Part shown: piece by piece, positions 28,388-37,456 of the stretch
Layout of the letters: every line of letters begins with the position of its first letter
Position numbering within the stretch: position 1 is the first letter of the stretch
From: JAVXTH01 sp036642795
GTDB lineage: Bacteria > Bacillota_I > Bacilli_A > Erysipelotrichales > Erysipelotrichaceae
Reading direction: 5' to 3'
Length of the DNA: 64,000 nucleotides
Assembly (NCBI GenBank): GCA_036642795.1
Contig: JAVXTH010000001.1
Span: 1-64,000, forward strand
The notes under the pieces: generated by a model
What the model saw: the letters and a program-made list of their open reading frames with translations, nothing else
Told to the model about the DNA's origin: nothing
Databases searched by the model: none
Position numbers and translations under genes: made by a program

Positions 28388-29212
28388 CTATTTAGCTGGT
28401 ACTACAATTCCTTTAAATTCTTTATTGATAAATTCTTTTGTTTTATCATTCTTTAGAATTTTAACTAAAGCTTTAATTCCTTTGTTATCTTTATCATCTT
28501 TCTTAACCGCGATCACATTTGCATATGTTTTAGCTGCAACATCATCTTTATCTTCAGTTAAGATACATTTATCGGTAATTTTAGAATCTAAAGCAAAGTT
28601 ACCATTAACAATTGCATACTTAACATCCGGTAAAGAACTTGGGATTTTAGCTGCATCTAATTCAGTGATTTCAATTTTTTTATGATAAGTTTCAATATCA
28701 AGTTTTGTTGCTTTAACTCCAGCATCTTTCTTTAACGTGATAACGCCACTTTTTTCTAGTAATAATAAAGCACGCGCTTCATTGGTTGCATCATTGGGAA
28801 CAGCAATTTTATCCCCATCCGCAAAATCATCAACAGTTAATGTTGTTTTACCTTTTGGATCATCGGCATAGATGCCTAATGGTTCAAAGTGAATTGAACC
28901 CACTGATACTAGATCTTGCCCCTTATCTTCATTAAAACCATCTAAATATGGTTGATGTTGAAAGAAGTTCGCATCCAAACTACCATCCGCAAGTGCATCA
29001 TTAATTACTTGATAATCGGCAAATTCTTTAATTTTTAATTCATACCCTGCTTCTTTTAAATCATCTTTAACATGTTTTAAGATGACACCATGAGGTGCGG
29101 TTGTACAACCTATTGTAATTGTGTTATCGTCTTTTTTCTCGTCGCTTTTGCCACATCCGGCAACTCCCAAACATAGGGTTAACGCTAATACTCCAGTTAA
29201 TAATTTTTTCAT
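28388..29212 (-). CDS. metQ: Methionine ABC transporter substrate-binding lipoprotein
   Basis: 274 aa NlpA/MetQ family. It has a lipoprotein signal 'LCLGVAGC' with the lipidated Cys near residue 20, followed by the MetQ pattern 'TIGCTTAPHGVILKHV', 'FFQHQPYLDGFN', 'VSVGSIHFEPLGIYA', 'AVPNDATNEARALLLLE' and 'YAIVNGNFAL'. Start 29212 follows GGAGG by 7 nt. It binds L- or D-methionine outside the membrane for MetNI. Last gene of metN-metI-metQ. Confidence 0.93.
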   Translation of the reverse strand: MKKLLTGVLALTLCLGVAGCGKSDEKKDDNTITIGCTTAPHGVILKHVKDDLKEAGYELKIKEFADYQVINDALADGSLDANFFQHQPYLDGFNEDKGQDLVSVGSIHFEPLGIYADDPKGKTTLTVDDFADGDKIAVPNDATNEARALLLLEKSGVITLKKDAGVKATKLDIETYHKKIEITELDAAKIPSSLPDVKYAIVNGNFALDSKITDKCILTEDKDDVAAKTYANVIAVKKDDKDNKGIKALVKILKNDKTKEFINKEFKGIVVPAK

Positions 29213-29228
29213 TTTAATTTCCTCCATT

Positions 29229-29909
29229 TTAATGTGTTGTCTTTCTAATAATAAAATCACCTAACATTTGTACAATACTAATAATAATTAAGATAAAGAA
29301 TACCATAACATAGGTAACATCAACCATGTTACGATTGTAACCTAAACGAATTGCTAAATCACCTAGTCCTCCGGCCCCTAATGTTCCAACAATGGCAATT
29401 AAACCAAGGAGAGAGATTAACGTAATCGTTGTAGCTCGTACAATACCTGGAATGCTTTCCTTTAAATAGACACGGGTAATAATTTCCATAGGTGAAGATC
29501 CCATTGCTTGACTTGCTTCAATTAAACCATGATCTACTTCGGATAAAGCACTCTCAATTTGGCGGGCAAAGAAAGGAATCGTTCCTACTACCAAGACTGG
29601 AATCGCTCCCTTTACCCCAATACTAGTTCCTAATAAGGCTCTAGTAAGTGGCATAATAATTGGAATCAAGATAATAAAGGGAATCGCTCGAAATAAGTTA
29701 ATTAGTTTATCAAATAGCGAGAATATCATTCGGTTTTCATAAACGCCACCTTTTTTTGTGGCAATCATCAAGACACCTAATAATAAGCCAAATACAAAGG
29801 AGATAAACCCTGCTACAACTAGCATAACAATGGTAACCGCAATACTTCCTGGTATCTCGGATAGGATATTCATCACATTTGGCATCATTTGATTAAAGAA
29901 ATCTAACAT
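29229..29909 (-). CDS. metI: Methionine ABC transporter permease
   Basis: 226 aa, about five TM helices. The binding-protein-dependent permease motif 'EASQAMGSSPMEIITRVYLKESIPGI' type loop (EAA loop) lies near residues 130-155 and docks to MetN. The start overlaps the end of metN by 7 nt. Together with MetN and MetQ it imports methionine. Confidence 0.93.
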   Translation of the reverse strand: MLDFFNQMMPNVMNILSEIPGSIAVTIVMLVVAGFISFVFGLLLGVLMIATKKGGVYENRMIFSLFDKLINLFRAIPFIILIPIIMPLTRALLGTSIGVKGAIPVLVVGTIPFFARQIESALSEVDHGLIEASQAMGSSPMEIITRVYLKESIPGIVRATTITLISLLGLIAIVGTLGAGGLGDLAIRLGYNRNMVDVTYVMVFFILIIISIVQMLGDFIIRKTTH

Positions 29910-30937
29910 GATTGAATCACCTCCACTTGTACTTTTTGAGTTCTTAATTGTTTCATTGCTTCCTCAATTCCTGTTTCACTTCCACTAATAATAACAACTA
30001 ATTCACCGATTGGTGAATTTTGAATTACTTCAATATTACCAAAGATAATACTTATATTTACTTTAAACTCTCTTGATACTTTTGAAATAAGTGCTTGCGA
30101 TGCATTCGATGCATTGTATTTTAGTAAGGCTAATACCTCGCCTTTTTCTAAATGACAAATATCACTATGTGCCTCAACTAAATCATATATCTTAGAAATT
30201 GATGAAGTTGTATCAATGAAATCTTGCGTTACTTTATGTTGTGGATTTGAGAATACTTCAACAATGTTACCTTGTTCAACTACTCTTCCCTCTTCCATAA
30301 TCGCAACTTTATGACAAATATCTTTCACAACTGCCATTTCATGAGTAATTAGGACAATCGTTAAGCCTAATTTTTCGTTTACTTCCTTCAATAGTTTTAA
30401 GATCGATTGTGTTGTTTGTGGATCCAAAGCACTGGTTGCTTCATCACACAACAATACACTTGGTTCATTTGCTAATGCTCGCGCGATTGCTACACGCTGT
30501 TTTTGACCTCCAGATAATTGAGATGGGTAAGCATCTTTTTTATCTCTTAAATCAACCAAATCTAACAATGACATTATCTTTTTATCCATTTCATCTTTTG
30601 ATAAGCCACTACCTTTAAGTGGGAAAGCAATATTTTGATAGACTGTCCTGGCTTTCATTAAGTTAAAATGTTGAAAGATCATTCCAATCTTTTTTCTTAC
30701 ACTTCTAAGTTCTTTTTCACTTAAACTTAATAAATCTTTACCATCCACAATTACTTTACCCTCATTTGGTCGCTCTAATAAATTGATACAACGAACTAAG
30801 GTTGATTTACCTGCCCCTGAGAAACCGATAATTCCATAGATTTCTTGTGCTTCTATTTGTAGATTAACATCCTTAACTGCATGTACATCTCCTGACGCTG
30901 TATCAAATGTTTTTGAAACATGTTCTAATGTAATCAT
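29903..30937 (-). CDS. metN: Methionine ABC transporter ATP-binding protein
   Basis: 344 aa. Walker A 'GFSGAGKST' (about 37-45), signature 'LSGGQKQRVAIARA' (about 140), Walker B 'VLLCDEATSALD' (about 160-172), H-loop 'LITHEM', and a C-terminal NIL (ACT-like) domain (about 265-340) that in the family mediates transinhibition by methionine. First gene after the T-box leader. GGAGG 6 nt before the ATG. Confidence 0.96.
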   Translation of the reverse strand: MITLEHVSKTFDTASGDVHAVKDVNLQIEAQEIYGIIGFSGAGKSTLVRCINLLERPNEGKVIVDGKDLLSLSEKELRSVRKKIGMIFQHFNLMKARTVYQNIAFPLKGSGLSKDEMDKKIMSLLDLVDLRDKKDAYPSQLSGGQKQRVAIARALANEPSVLLCDEATSALDPQTTQSILKLLKEVNEKLGLTIVLITHEMAVVKDICHKVAIMEEGRVVEQGNIVEVFSNPQHKVTQDFIDTTSSISKIYDLVEAHSDICHLEKGEVLALLKYNASNASQALISKVSREFKVNISIIFGNIEVIQNSPIGELVVIISGSETGIEEAMKQLRTQKVQVEVIQSC

Positions 30938-31016
30938 TTAACTTCCTCCCGTATTTTACACATTCGACTCATTTTATAATGTGCTAAGTTTTTCATATCC
31001 TTACCTCCATATAAAC

Positions 31017-31298
31017 AAAAAAGCTCTCATCCTAACAAGGACGAAAGCTAAACGTTTCGTGTTACCACCTAAGTTTATTGATATCTCACAATATCAATCT
31101 CATCAAGTACGTCTGTATCAACAGATTATACTTTATCGCTATAACGGGCGCTCCCGTCATGATCTAAGCAATCCTTGCCTCAATCACGCAACTCCAAGAC
31201 CATTTTCAACAGGTACCGATCTTTATTCTTCTTTCACCTTTGAAGAACTCTCTATAAAAGCTTCCCTATTTACTCTTCTTTTCAACGTTATTTTTATA
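31017..31298 (-). promoter_or_regulatory. T-box riboswitch leader of metNIQ, methionine specifier
   Basis: On the minus strand, an AGAGAG...GGTGAAAGAAG stem I segment near 31220-31253 is followed by a candidate specifier ATG (complement of 31201-31203) in 'GAAAATGGTC'. The T-box core AGGTGGTAACACG lies at 31058-31070. Then comes the terminator: arms AGCTTTCGTCC/GGATGAGAGCT at about 31021-31048, followed by six T. Uncharged tRNA-Met would stabilise the antiterminator. This explains the 426-bp space between metN and the next gene. Confidence 0.9.
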
Positions 31299-31304
31299 AT
31301 ATCT

Positions 31305-31333
31305 ATCATACGCTTAATCTGATAATCCGTCAA
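31305..31333 (-). promoter_or_regulatory. Promoter of the metNIQ T-box leader
   Basis: Minus strand: -35 TTGACG (31328-31333), 17-bp spacer, -10 TATGAT (31305-31310). It places the transcript start near 31298, just ahead of stem I. Confidence 0.8.
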
Positions 31334-31363
31334 CAATTATTTTCATGAAACAATTTTCATATA

Positions 31364-32809
31364 CTATTTACCCTTTAAAATATTGGTAATGCGATCATGA
31401 ACCGCTTGTGTTTCACCTTTATTTGGATAATAGTAATATAAATATTCGCCACTTATTTCATCATTATTCCATTTAAATGCTCCATCGATAGAATAAGAAT
31501 CCATATTAGAAATAGCTTCTTGCATCGATAATAATAATTGCAATGCTTCCATTAAATCATTACGTTCTAAGTTTGTTGTAAAGTTTGATTCCACAACACC
31601 CATTAAAGAATTCAAATAATCCATACTTGGATTTTCCAAGAACTTATTAATGACACCACGAATTACTTCCATTTGATGAATTCCACGTGCTACATCGCCT
31701 TTGGCAAGCACATGACGAATTCTAGAAAACATTAAGGCATTTTCACCATCTACTTCATTTTGTCCTTCGACAAAGCAAACACCGCTTTCACAATAAGATG
31801 CATCACTATAAACACTGATACCACCCATCGCATCGACTAAATTACGAACGCCATCAAAGTTGATCTTTGCGAAATAATCAATCTTCACATCAAAATAATT
31901 TTGAATCGCTAAGATAGAACAATTGACACCACCGGTTGCTCCAGCATAAGTAAGTTTTGTATGACGATTTCCATTACATGGTATTTCACTCCATAAATCA
32001 CGAGGAATCGATTGCATCATTACTTTTTTTGTTCGTGGATTGACACTCATTAAGATATTCACATCACTACTTCCGGTTGATGTAATATCACCCGATGTTA
32101 AATCAACACCACTGACAAACATAACAAAGGGATCTTTTGTTAAGTCTTTGTTTCCACTTGCTACGGATTCTAAATTACGTTGCTTTTCAAAAAGAACTTT
32201 CGTTGTCTTTTGATATTCTAAGCTTTTTTCTTTTAAACGGCTTTGACCATAAGAAGAAATAGGCATCATATCAACTTTCTTATCTAATAAAGCTTGGTAT
32301 AAATCTTCATATGTTTTATAATCAGCTTTTTTCACATTTGCTTTATCTTCATCTACCATTACTTCTTTCGCAAACTTTGTACCATACGTATCACTTGTCA
32401 CATAACCAATTTTTAATTTAGAGAAATCATCTTCTTTGGTGATATTAGATTTCTTTAAAACAACAATTTGCATTAATTCACTTTCACGATTATTTAAGAT
32501 ATGATCACTAAAACTAGCAATTCTACCTGCTCCAATCGAAATAACACTAAATAATATCGCAACGATAATATTATAAATTAAAGCAACTTTTCCTCCTTTA
32601 AGAGTTAATAAGAATGCCAAACTAATTAATAATATTGAAATTACGCCAACAATTATTGTATAACGAAATGGGAAATAGCTTTGAAATTGCATGATGTTAT
32701 AAATGCCAGTTATAACAATTAAACACGCAATGATAGCTGCTGCCATTAAGCTTTTACTTGTTTTAAGATACTTGATATATTGAGAAAAATGCTTTTTCAA
32801 ATCGTTCAT
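31364..32809 (-). CDS. LCP-family cell-wall polymer ligase with solute-binding-like insert
   Basis: 481 aa. Several N-terminal TM helices (about 18-100) are followed by a region resembling a type-2 periplasmic binding lobe ('LKIGYVTSDTYGTKFAKEV ... DLYQALLDKKVDMMPI', about 120-205), then the LCP catalytic domain. That domain has 'SIPRD' near residue 268 and 'MFSRIRH' near 363, carrying the conserved Asp/Arg residues for the polyprenyl-phosphate substrate. It probably transfers wall teichoic acid or polysaccharide to peptidoglycan on the outer face of the membrane. A degenerate relative is at the left end of the window. Confidence 0.88.
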   Translation of the reverse strand: MNDLKKHFSQYIKYLKTSKSLMAAAIIACLIVITGIYNIMQFQSYFPFRYTIIVGVISILLISLAFLLTLKGGKVALIYNIIVAILFSVISIGAGRIASFSDHILNNRESELMQIVVLKKSNITKEDDFSKLKIGYVTSDTYGTKFAKEVMVDEDKANVKKADYKTYEDLYQALLDKKVDMMPISSYGQSRLKEKSLEYQKTTKVLFEKQRNLESVASGNKDLTKDPFVMFVSGVDLTSGDITSTGSSDVNILMSVNPRTKKVMMQSIPRDLWSEIPCNGNRHTKLTYAGATGGVNCSILAIQNYFDVKIDYFAKINFDGVRNLVDAMGGISVYSDASYCESGVCFVEGQNEVDGENALMFSRIRHVLAKGDVARGIHQMEVIRGVINKFLENPSMDYLNSLMGVVESNFTTNLERNDLMEALQLLLSMQEAISNMDSYSIDGAFKWNNDEISGEYLYYYYPNKGETQAVHDRITNILKGK

Positions 32810-32890
32810 AAAAGTCCTCCAAAATGTTTAAATATCTTAAACGAGTATAGCATAATTAAGCATTGAATGACAAGTTATTCCTCATTTGAT

Positions 32891-34231
32891 TTAATTGTTT
32901 AGTAATGAATCAAAATAATTCTTTTTAAATTCTACTAAAAAGAAAAGTGATAATAAGATCGTAGCTAACTCAGAAATGGGAATCGCAAGCCATATTCCAT
33001 CAATTCCAATGATGTCAGGTAAAAACTTTAAAACGATGATTACAAATAAAACACAGCGAGATAACGAAAGTAAGGCCGCTACTTTGCCTTTTCCAATCGC
33101 TGTATAGATTCCTGATACAAGAATATTAAAGCCAATAAATAAATAACAAAATGAAAACAAACGATTTCCATGTTCTGCCAAAGCAATCACATGGTGGTTT
33201 CCTGAAACATACCACTCAATAATTAGATTCCCAAATAATTGCGAAAAGATAAACACTAAGCCCGATGCTACCAAAATACTTACGAAGCATTGTCTCAACA
33301 TTTCTTTCATTTTCTTTTTATTTACTGCCCCATAATTATAAGATAATACCGGTTGCATGCCACTCGATATTCCCATATAAATAGAAATAAAGAAATAATA
33401 GATGTTCATGATAACACCCATTGCCGCAACGCCATCTTCTCCTGCCTGCATCATAATCGAAATATTAAATAATATCACAACAATTCCACTGCTCATTTCA
33501 GTTAACATTTCTCCTAAGCCATTCAACATGGAACGTAGGATAAAAGCAAAATCGATTTTAAACTTTGCGAATTTCAAATGACTTTTCCCAAAGGTGAAAT
33601 AATAAAAGCCAACAATTGAAGATACTGCAATCGATAAGGCAGTTGATAAAGAGGCTCCTAAAACACCTAGATTCATATGCACAACACTAACATAATCAAA
33701 GATGATATTAAGGATTAAACCAACCACCGACATCAGCAATGCTAATTGAGGCTTTCCATCTAAGCGGACATAGTATTCAAAATATAATTTAATCATTAAA
33801 ATTGGTGAAGTGACGATTAAAAAGAAAATGTATATTTTCGCATCCGCAAATAACACAGCACTCGTTCCAAGTAAATACACAATCTCATCGATAAAGAATA
33901 AACAGATGATCGCTAGGATGGATGCGAATATTAATAAGAAAAGGGTCATAAGTGAAAATTTTTGGTTTGCTTCTTTTTGTTTCTTTTCCCCCATTTTCAT
34001 ACCGACAATTGCACTAGAACCAGTTGCTAACATAACCGCAATGCCCCAAACTAAATTAGTATAAGGTAAAACAATATTAACTGATGCCATAGCATTGGTA
34101 GAAACATAATTGGCAACAAAGAAACTATCCACGACCGAATAAAAGGAAACACAAGCCATGGTTAAGATTGATGGTATTACAAATTTGATGAATCTTTTAT
34201 AACTCCAACTCTCACTGAACATTGATTGCAA
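32891..34231 (-). CDS. MATE-family efflux transporter, MerR-controlled
   Basis: 446 aa, 12 predicted TM helices in two bundles; 'FVIPSILTMACVSFYSVVDSFFVA' at the N-terminus is the usual MATE opening, and the inverted second half begins near residue 230. It exports drugs or metabolites in exchange for Na+ or H+. It diverges from a MerR regulator; its promoter has a 19-bp spacer containing a palindrome, the classic MerR arrangement, so it is probably induced by the compound the regulator senses. Confidence 0.9.
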   Translation of the reverse strand: MQSMFSESWSYKRFIKFVIPSILTMACVSFYSVVDSFFVANYVSTNAMASVNIVLPYTNLVWGIAVMLATGSSAIVGMKMGEKKQKEANQKFSLMTLFLLIFASILAIICLFFIDEIVYLLGTSAVLFADAKIYIFFLIVTSPILMIKLYFEYYVRLDGKPQLALLMSVVGLILNIIFDYVSVVHMNLGVLGASLSTALSIAVSSIVGFYYFTFGKSHLKFAKFKIDFAFILRSMLNGLGEMLTEMSSGIVVILFNISIMMQAGEDGVAAMGVIMNIYYFFISIYMGISSGMQPVLSYNYGAVNKKKMKEMLRQCFVSILVASGLVFIFSQLFGNLIIEWYVSGNHHVIALAEHGNRLFSFCYLFIGFNILVSGIYTAIGKGKVAALLSLSRCVLFVIIVLKFLPDIIGIDGIWLAIPISELATILLSLFFLVEFKKNYFDSLLNN

Positions 34232-34275
34232 ATGGTTGTCCCCCTTTCTAACTTGCTTTTTAAATTCTATTTATT

Positions 34276-34306
34276 ATAATAAAGGATATAGTAACTATAA
34301 TGTCAA
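34276..34306 (-). promoter_or_regulatory. MerR-type promoter with 19-bp spacer and operator palindrome
   Basis: Minus strand: -35 TTGACA (34301-34306), 19-bp spacer, -10 TATTAT (34276-34281). A perfect 13-bp palindrome, TATAGTAACTATA (34287-34299), lies inside the spacer, where MerR proteins bind and untwist DNA. Confidence 0.8.
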
Positions 34307-34323
34307 GAGAAAGTAGGATGAAT

Positions 34324-35145
34324 ATGTTAGTAATCTATTCGATTGGAGAAACCGCTAAAATACATGGGATCAGCAAACAAACATTAATCTATTATGATCG
34401 CATTGGTATATTAAAACCCCATCATTATGATCCTAACAATGGGTATCGTTATTATACGATGGAAGAATTCGCAACCTTGGATGTTATTTTATTATTAAAA
34501 GAAATTGGTGTTCCTTTAAATCAAATTAAAACTTATTTGTTGCATCGTAATATAAAAGAAAGCATCGCTTTATTTGAAAAACAAGAGGAACAACTTGATA
34601 AAAAAATTAAATCATTGAAACAAATACAAACCAAAGTTAAAAATAAATTACTTGTCTTTCAAGACTATAAAGAAAGTAATGACAAAGAGAACATTGTTTT
34701 TCTATCAAAACATCCCCTACTTCATACAATCGAAATGTCAATGGAAGAACCAGGTAACTTAGCTCAATTAGATATTGCGATTAAAAAACTAATGCAATAT
34801 ATGAAAAAAAAGAATTATATATTTAATTATCAAGTAGGTACTACGATTAAAGAATCCTTTTTAAAAGAAGCGAAGTTTTTTTGTAATCAAACCATTTTCA
34901 CCTTTGTTGATAAACCATTAAAAGACCCCTATTATCATCGCATTGAAGCAGCTACTTATGCTACCATCTATTTTAAGGGCACATACGAGCAGTTTAAGGA
35001 GCCTTATCAAAAATTGTTTGATTATATTAAGCAGCATGATTATAAAATCATAGGACCGAGTTATGAGCTTAATATCTCTGATTTATATTCTGTCATTGAT
35101 AGCAATGAATACATCACTGAAATACGAATTCCAATTCAAGTCTAA
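34324..35145 (+). CDS. MerR-family regulator with GyrI-like sensor domain
   Basis: 273 aa. The N-terminal winged helix ('SIGETAKIHGISKQTLIYYDRIGILKP', residues 5-31, then 'NGYRYYTMEEF') is followed by a dimerising coiled coil (about 75-120) and a C-terminal GyrI/BmrR-like ligand domain (about 130-270). Start 34324 is preferred: GTAGG is 6 nt upstream, while the ATG at 34318 abuts it. It resembles BmrR/BltR multidrug sensors and is divergent from the MATE gene it probably controls. Confidence 0.88.
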   Translation: MLVIYSIGETAKIHGISKQTLIYYDRIGILKPHHYDPNNGYRYYTMEEFATLDVILLLKEIGVPLNQIKTYLLHRNIKESIALFEKQEEQLDKKIKSLKQIQTKVKNKLLVFQDYKESNDKENIVFLSKHPLLHTIEMSMEEPGNLAQLDIAIKKLMQYMKKKNYIFNYQVGTTIKESFLKEAKFFCNQTIFTFVDKPLKDPYYHRIEAATYATIYFKGTYEQFKEPYQKLFDYIKQHDYKIIGPSYELNISDLYSVIDSNEYITEIRIPIQV

Positions 35146-35154
35146 AAGAACTCC

Positions 35155-35622
35155 TTATTTAATATCATATTTTAAACGATACGTTTTACCTTCACTATCA
35201 TCATCAAAGTATTCCGTAAAGCGAAACATAATTTTTTTAGCGCTTTTCCCAATAATATAAATGATTCGACCACGCTTTGTCTCATTTGGTTTTAAAGCAT
35301 ATTCATTTTCTAATTGATTGAATGCTTCAAAATATTCTTCTGGTTCATAAGCTTCTTCTGAATCAAAGCTTAATAAAAAATCATATTTAAACATACTCAA
35401 TATTTCATTTGTTATATTATGAATACTTACATCTAAAATTAAATATTGTGCTATATCATCAATTACAAAATCATTCAGTTCATGATCAACAATTTCTATA
35501 TGATTAAGTTTTAAGGTAAAAAACATTGTTTGAAACTCATTTACCATTGCTGGATTTGGTCGATAATCTTTTGTTAATTGAATCTTTGTTTTCTTATTCT
35601 TATCAATTCTTAATAGTTCCAT
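35155..35622 (-). CDS. DUF4352-like beta-sandwich protein
   Basis: 155 aa. The pattern 'LILDVSIHNITNE ... FKYDFLLSFDSEEAYEPEEY ... LKPNETKRGRIIYIIGKSAKKIMFRF' matches the Ig-like DUF4352 domain usually found on the cell surface. No signal peptide or lipobox is seen here, which is unusual. Start 35622 follows GGGGAG by about 7 nt; the frame is open upstream without a better site. The function is unknown. Confidence 0.5.
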   Translation of the reverse strand: MELLRIDKNKKTKIQLTKDYRPNPAMVNEFQTMFFTLKLNHIEIVDHELNDFVIDDIAQYLILDVSIHNITNEILSMFKYDFLLSFDSEEAYEPEEYFEAFNQLENEYALKPNETKRGRIIYIIGKSAKKIMFRFTEYFDDDSEGKTYRLKYDIK

Positions 35623-35694
35623 AGTTTCACTCCCCACAGTTTCTATATTATATGTTTTAAACCATGCATAATTTGTCATAAAAACACAACCGAA

Positions 35695-36504
35695 CTAGTT
35701 TTTGTAATGGTTGACTAAAATGCCTGCTTTATAAACACTTAAGATTGTTGAAGAACCCATATGTTGAAATAATTCATCGATATCATTTGCTTGAATTAAT
35801 AAGAAATCAGCTTGATTATTTTGTTTTAATACTCCGATTTCTTGCATGTTTAATACTCGGGCTGCATCAATGGTTAATCCTTTTAATAATGAGCTAGCCA
35901 AAATACCTTGTCGATATAGTAAACGAGCGCATAATAAAAGATCATCACAGTGCAAATCCCCCGTTGCCAAAGTGAATGGTTGTGCAGCAATCGTTTTATC
36001 TTCCCATGGGTTAATACAAGCTACCTCTTTATTTTCAATTAGATCTTTACGTGTTATTACATCATGAAGCAAACGAATTTGTAGCCATTTACCCAATCGT
36101 TGTGTGAGTAATTCCCTGTGTGCTTCATCAATAACTTCCTCGCTATTAATTAAGGAGCGCACCGTAGTTACGCCACTCTTACTTAAACAATGAAGATGAT
36201 GGCGCAGCTTTAATAAATACTCACGCTGTTCTTTGAAGTATACCATAGTGGGAAAGACAACACCCATATCAATAAAGCCGGGCACGATGATTAGATTATC
36301 CGCTTCGATTATTTTAGTATCTGAATCAATATAGATTGTAGGATCACCCTTACCAATAGCTAATATATAATCATGATGAACCGCTAAAAAAGCATGTTCA
36401 AGGATTAAACCTTCACATGTATTATTCGTAGCAATTGCATCCATCGTATACAGCTTATGGATATTGCGTATGAGTAAGGTTGCTTTTTTTTGATATTTAG
36501 GCAT
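35695..36504 (-). CDS. Truncated imidazolonepropionase-like amidohydrolase lacking metal ligands
   Basis: 269 aa against about 410 for HutI. Both ends follow the imidazolonepropionase layout. N-terminal beta-sandwich: 'AFLAVHHDYILAIG ... VPGFIDMG ... GVTTVRSL'. C-terminal: 'TLATGDLHCDDLLLCARLLY ... GLTIDAARVLNM ... GVLKQNNQADFLLI'. The 'PGFIDxHTH' metal motif reads 'PGFIDMGVV', and roughly 140 residues of the TIM barrel with the remaining His/Asp ligands are missing. The reading frame is clean and has a start, so it may be expressed, but hydrolase activity is very unlikely. No other hut gene is nearby. Confidence 0.6.
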   Translation of the reverse strand: MPKYQKKATLLIRNIHKLYTMDAIATNNTCEGLILEHAFLAVHHDYILAIGKGDPTIYIDSDTKIIEADNLIIVPGFIDMGVVFPTMVYFKEQREYLLKLRHHLHCLSKSGVTTVRSLINSEEVIDEAHRELLTQRLGKWLQIRLLHDVITRKDLIENKEVACINPWEDKTIAAQPFTLATGDLHCDDLLLCARLLYRQGILASSLLKGLTIDAARVLNMQEIGVLKQNNQADFLLIQANDIDELFQHMGSSTILSVYKAGILVNHYKN

Positions 36505-36629
36505 TATTATCTCCCGTTAGAAGTTCGTGTATTCTTATTATATGACAAAGCGAGCAAAAACACTATTTTTTTTTATGCTTAAGGAGTTCCTGTGATATAA
36601 TAAACATACAATTCCGGGAGGTGAAGCGA

Positions 36630-37436
36630 GTGTTAGAAAGATTAAAAGACTATGTGCAAGGTCTCAGCAAACGCGTGAGCCAAAATGAGCCAAAAGAAAA
36701 ACACGTGATCATCGCTGTTCATGGTTATGGACGCAGACGTAAACACGAATTGGATAATTTAGCTAACTGGGGTAAAAAAGATGGCTTTGAAGTGATTCAA
36801 TTTGATTTGTTTGATATTGATAATGAACAAGATTGTGATTGGATGAAATGGGTGAATCGTGCCAAAGAAGTTGTTGATCGTTATGTATTAAATGATTATC
36901 AAATTGATCTTGTAGGTTTTTCCATGGGTGGTGTTATTGCTGCCTATCTTGCAGCGACCTGTCCGATTCATCGACTTGTGTTAATTGCCCCTGCTTTCAG
37001 TTATGTAAATGTTGAAAATATCACAAGTATGATCACCAAAAGTGCCACTTCTTTTTTAGGAACCGATAAAAAGGAAAAGAAATATAAAGAATTACCAAAA
37101 TCCTTTTTTGCGGCCTTTGGGGAAACCGTAAAATCGCTTAAAAAATACATTGCCTTTGTGGAATGCCCGGTCTTAATCCTTCATGGTGATGAAGATGAAG
37201 TTATATCCTTAAAGAGTAGTATGCAAGCCTTTGAAAAGATTAAACATGATCGCAAACGTTTATTGATCTTCCATGGTGGTCACCATCGATTACTGATGGA
37301 TCAAAAAGTAAACTGGGAAGTTTATCAAAACATTAAACTATTTATTCAAGGAGCTATCTTACCCGACTATGAAGTGATCAATGCTCCCGATATAATGGAT
37401 CAATTGGAACTTCATGAAGAAGATGAAAGTAAATAA
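36630..37436 (+). CDS. Alpha/beta-hydrolase (esterase/lipase-like)
   Basis: 268 aa. It has an oxyanion-side motif 'VHGYGRRR', nucleophile elbow 'GFSMGG' (Ser near residue 103), acidic 'HGDEDEVI' and a C-terminal 'HGGHHRL' His, a complete catalytic triad. No signal peptide, so cytoplasmic. Start: GTG at 36630, with GGGAGG 8 nt upstream; the GTG at 36621 abuts the site. The substrate is unknown; the closest general type is monoacylglycerol-lipase-like serine hydrolases. Confidence 0.75.
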   Translation: MLERLKDYVQGLSKRVSQNEPKEKHVIIAVHGYGRRRKHELDNLANWGKKDGFEVIQFDLFDIDNEQDCDWMKWVNRAKEVVDRYVLNDYQIDLVGFSMGGVIAAYLAATCPIHRLVLIAPAFSYVNVENITSMITKSATSFLGTDKKEKKYKELPKSFFAAFGETVKSLKKYIAFVECPVLILHGDEDEVISLKSSMQAFEKIKHDRKRLLIFHGGHHRLLMDQKVNWEVYQNIKLFIQGAILPDYEVINAPDIMDQLELHEEDESK

Positions 37437-37456
37437 AAAAGGCCTAGGCCTTTTTT
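37435..37456. terminator. Bidirectional terminator (perfect palindrome)
   Basis: Six A, GGCCTAGGCC and six or more T form a perfect 22-bp palindrome between the converging hydrolase and lipoprotein genes, touching both stop codons. Confidence 0.85.

Noticed and set aside
30981..31322. A 113-codon plus-strand open frame upstream of metN
   Set aside because: It lies antisense over the T-box leader, which explains the sequence fully.
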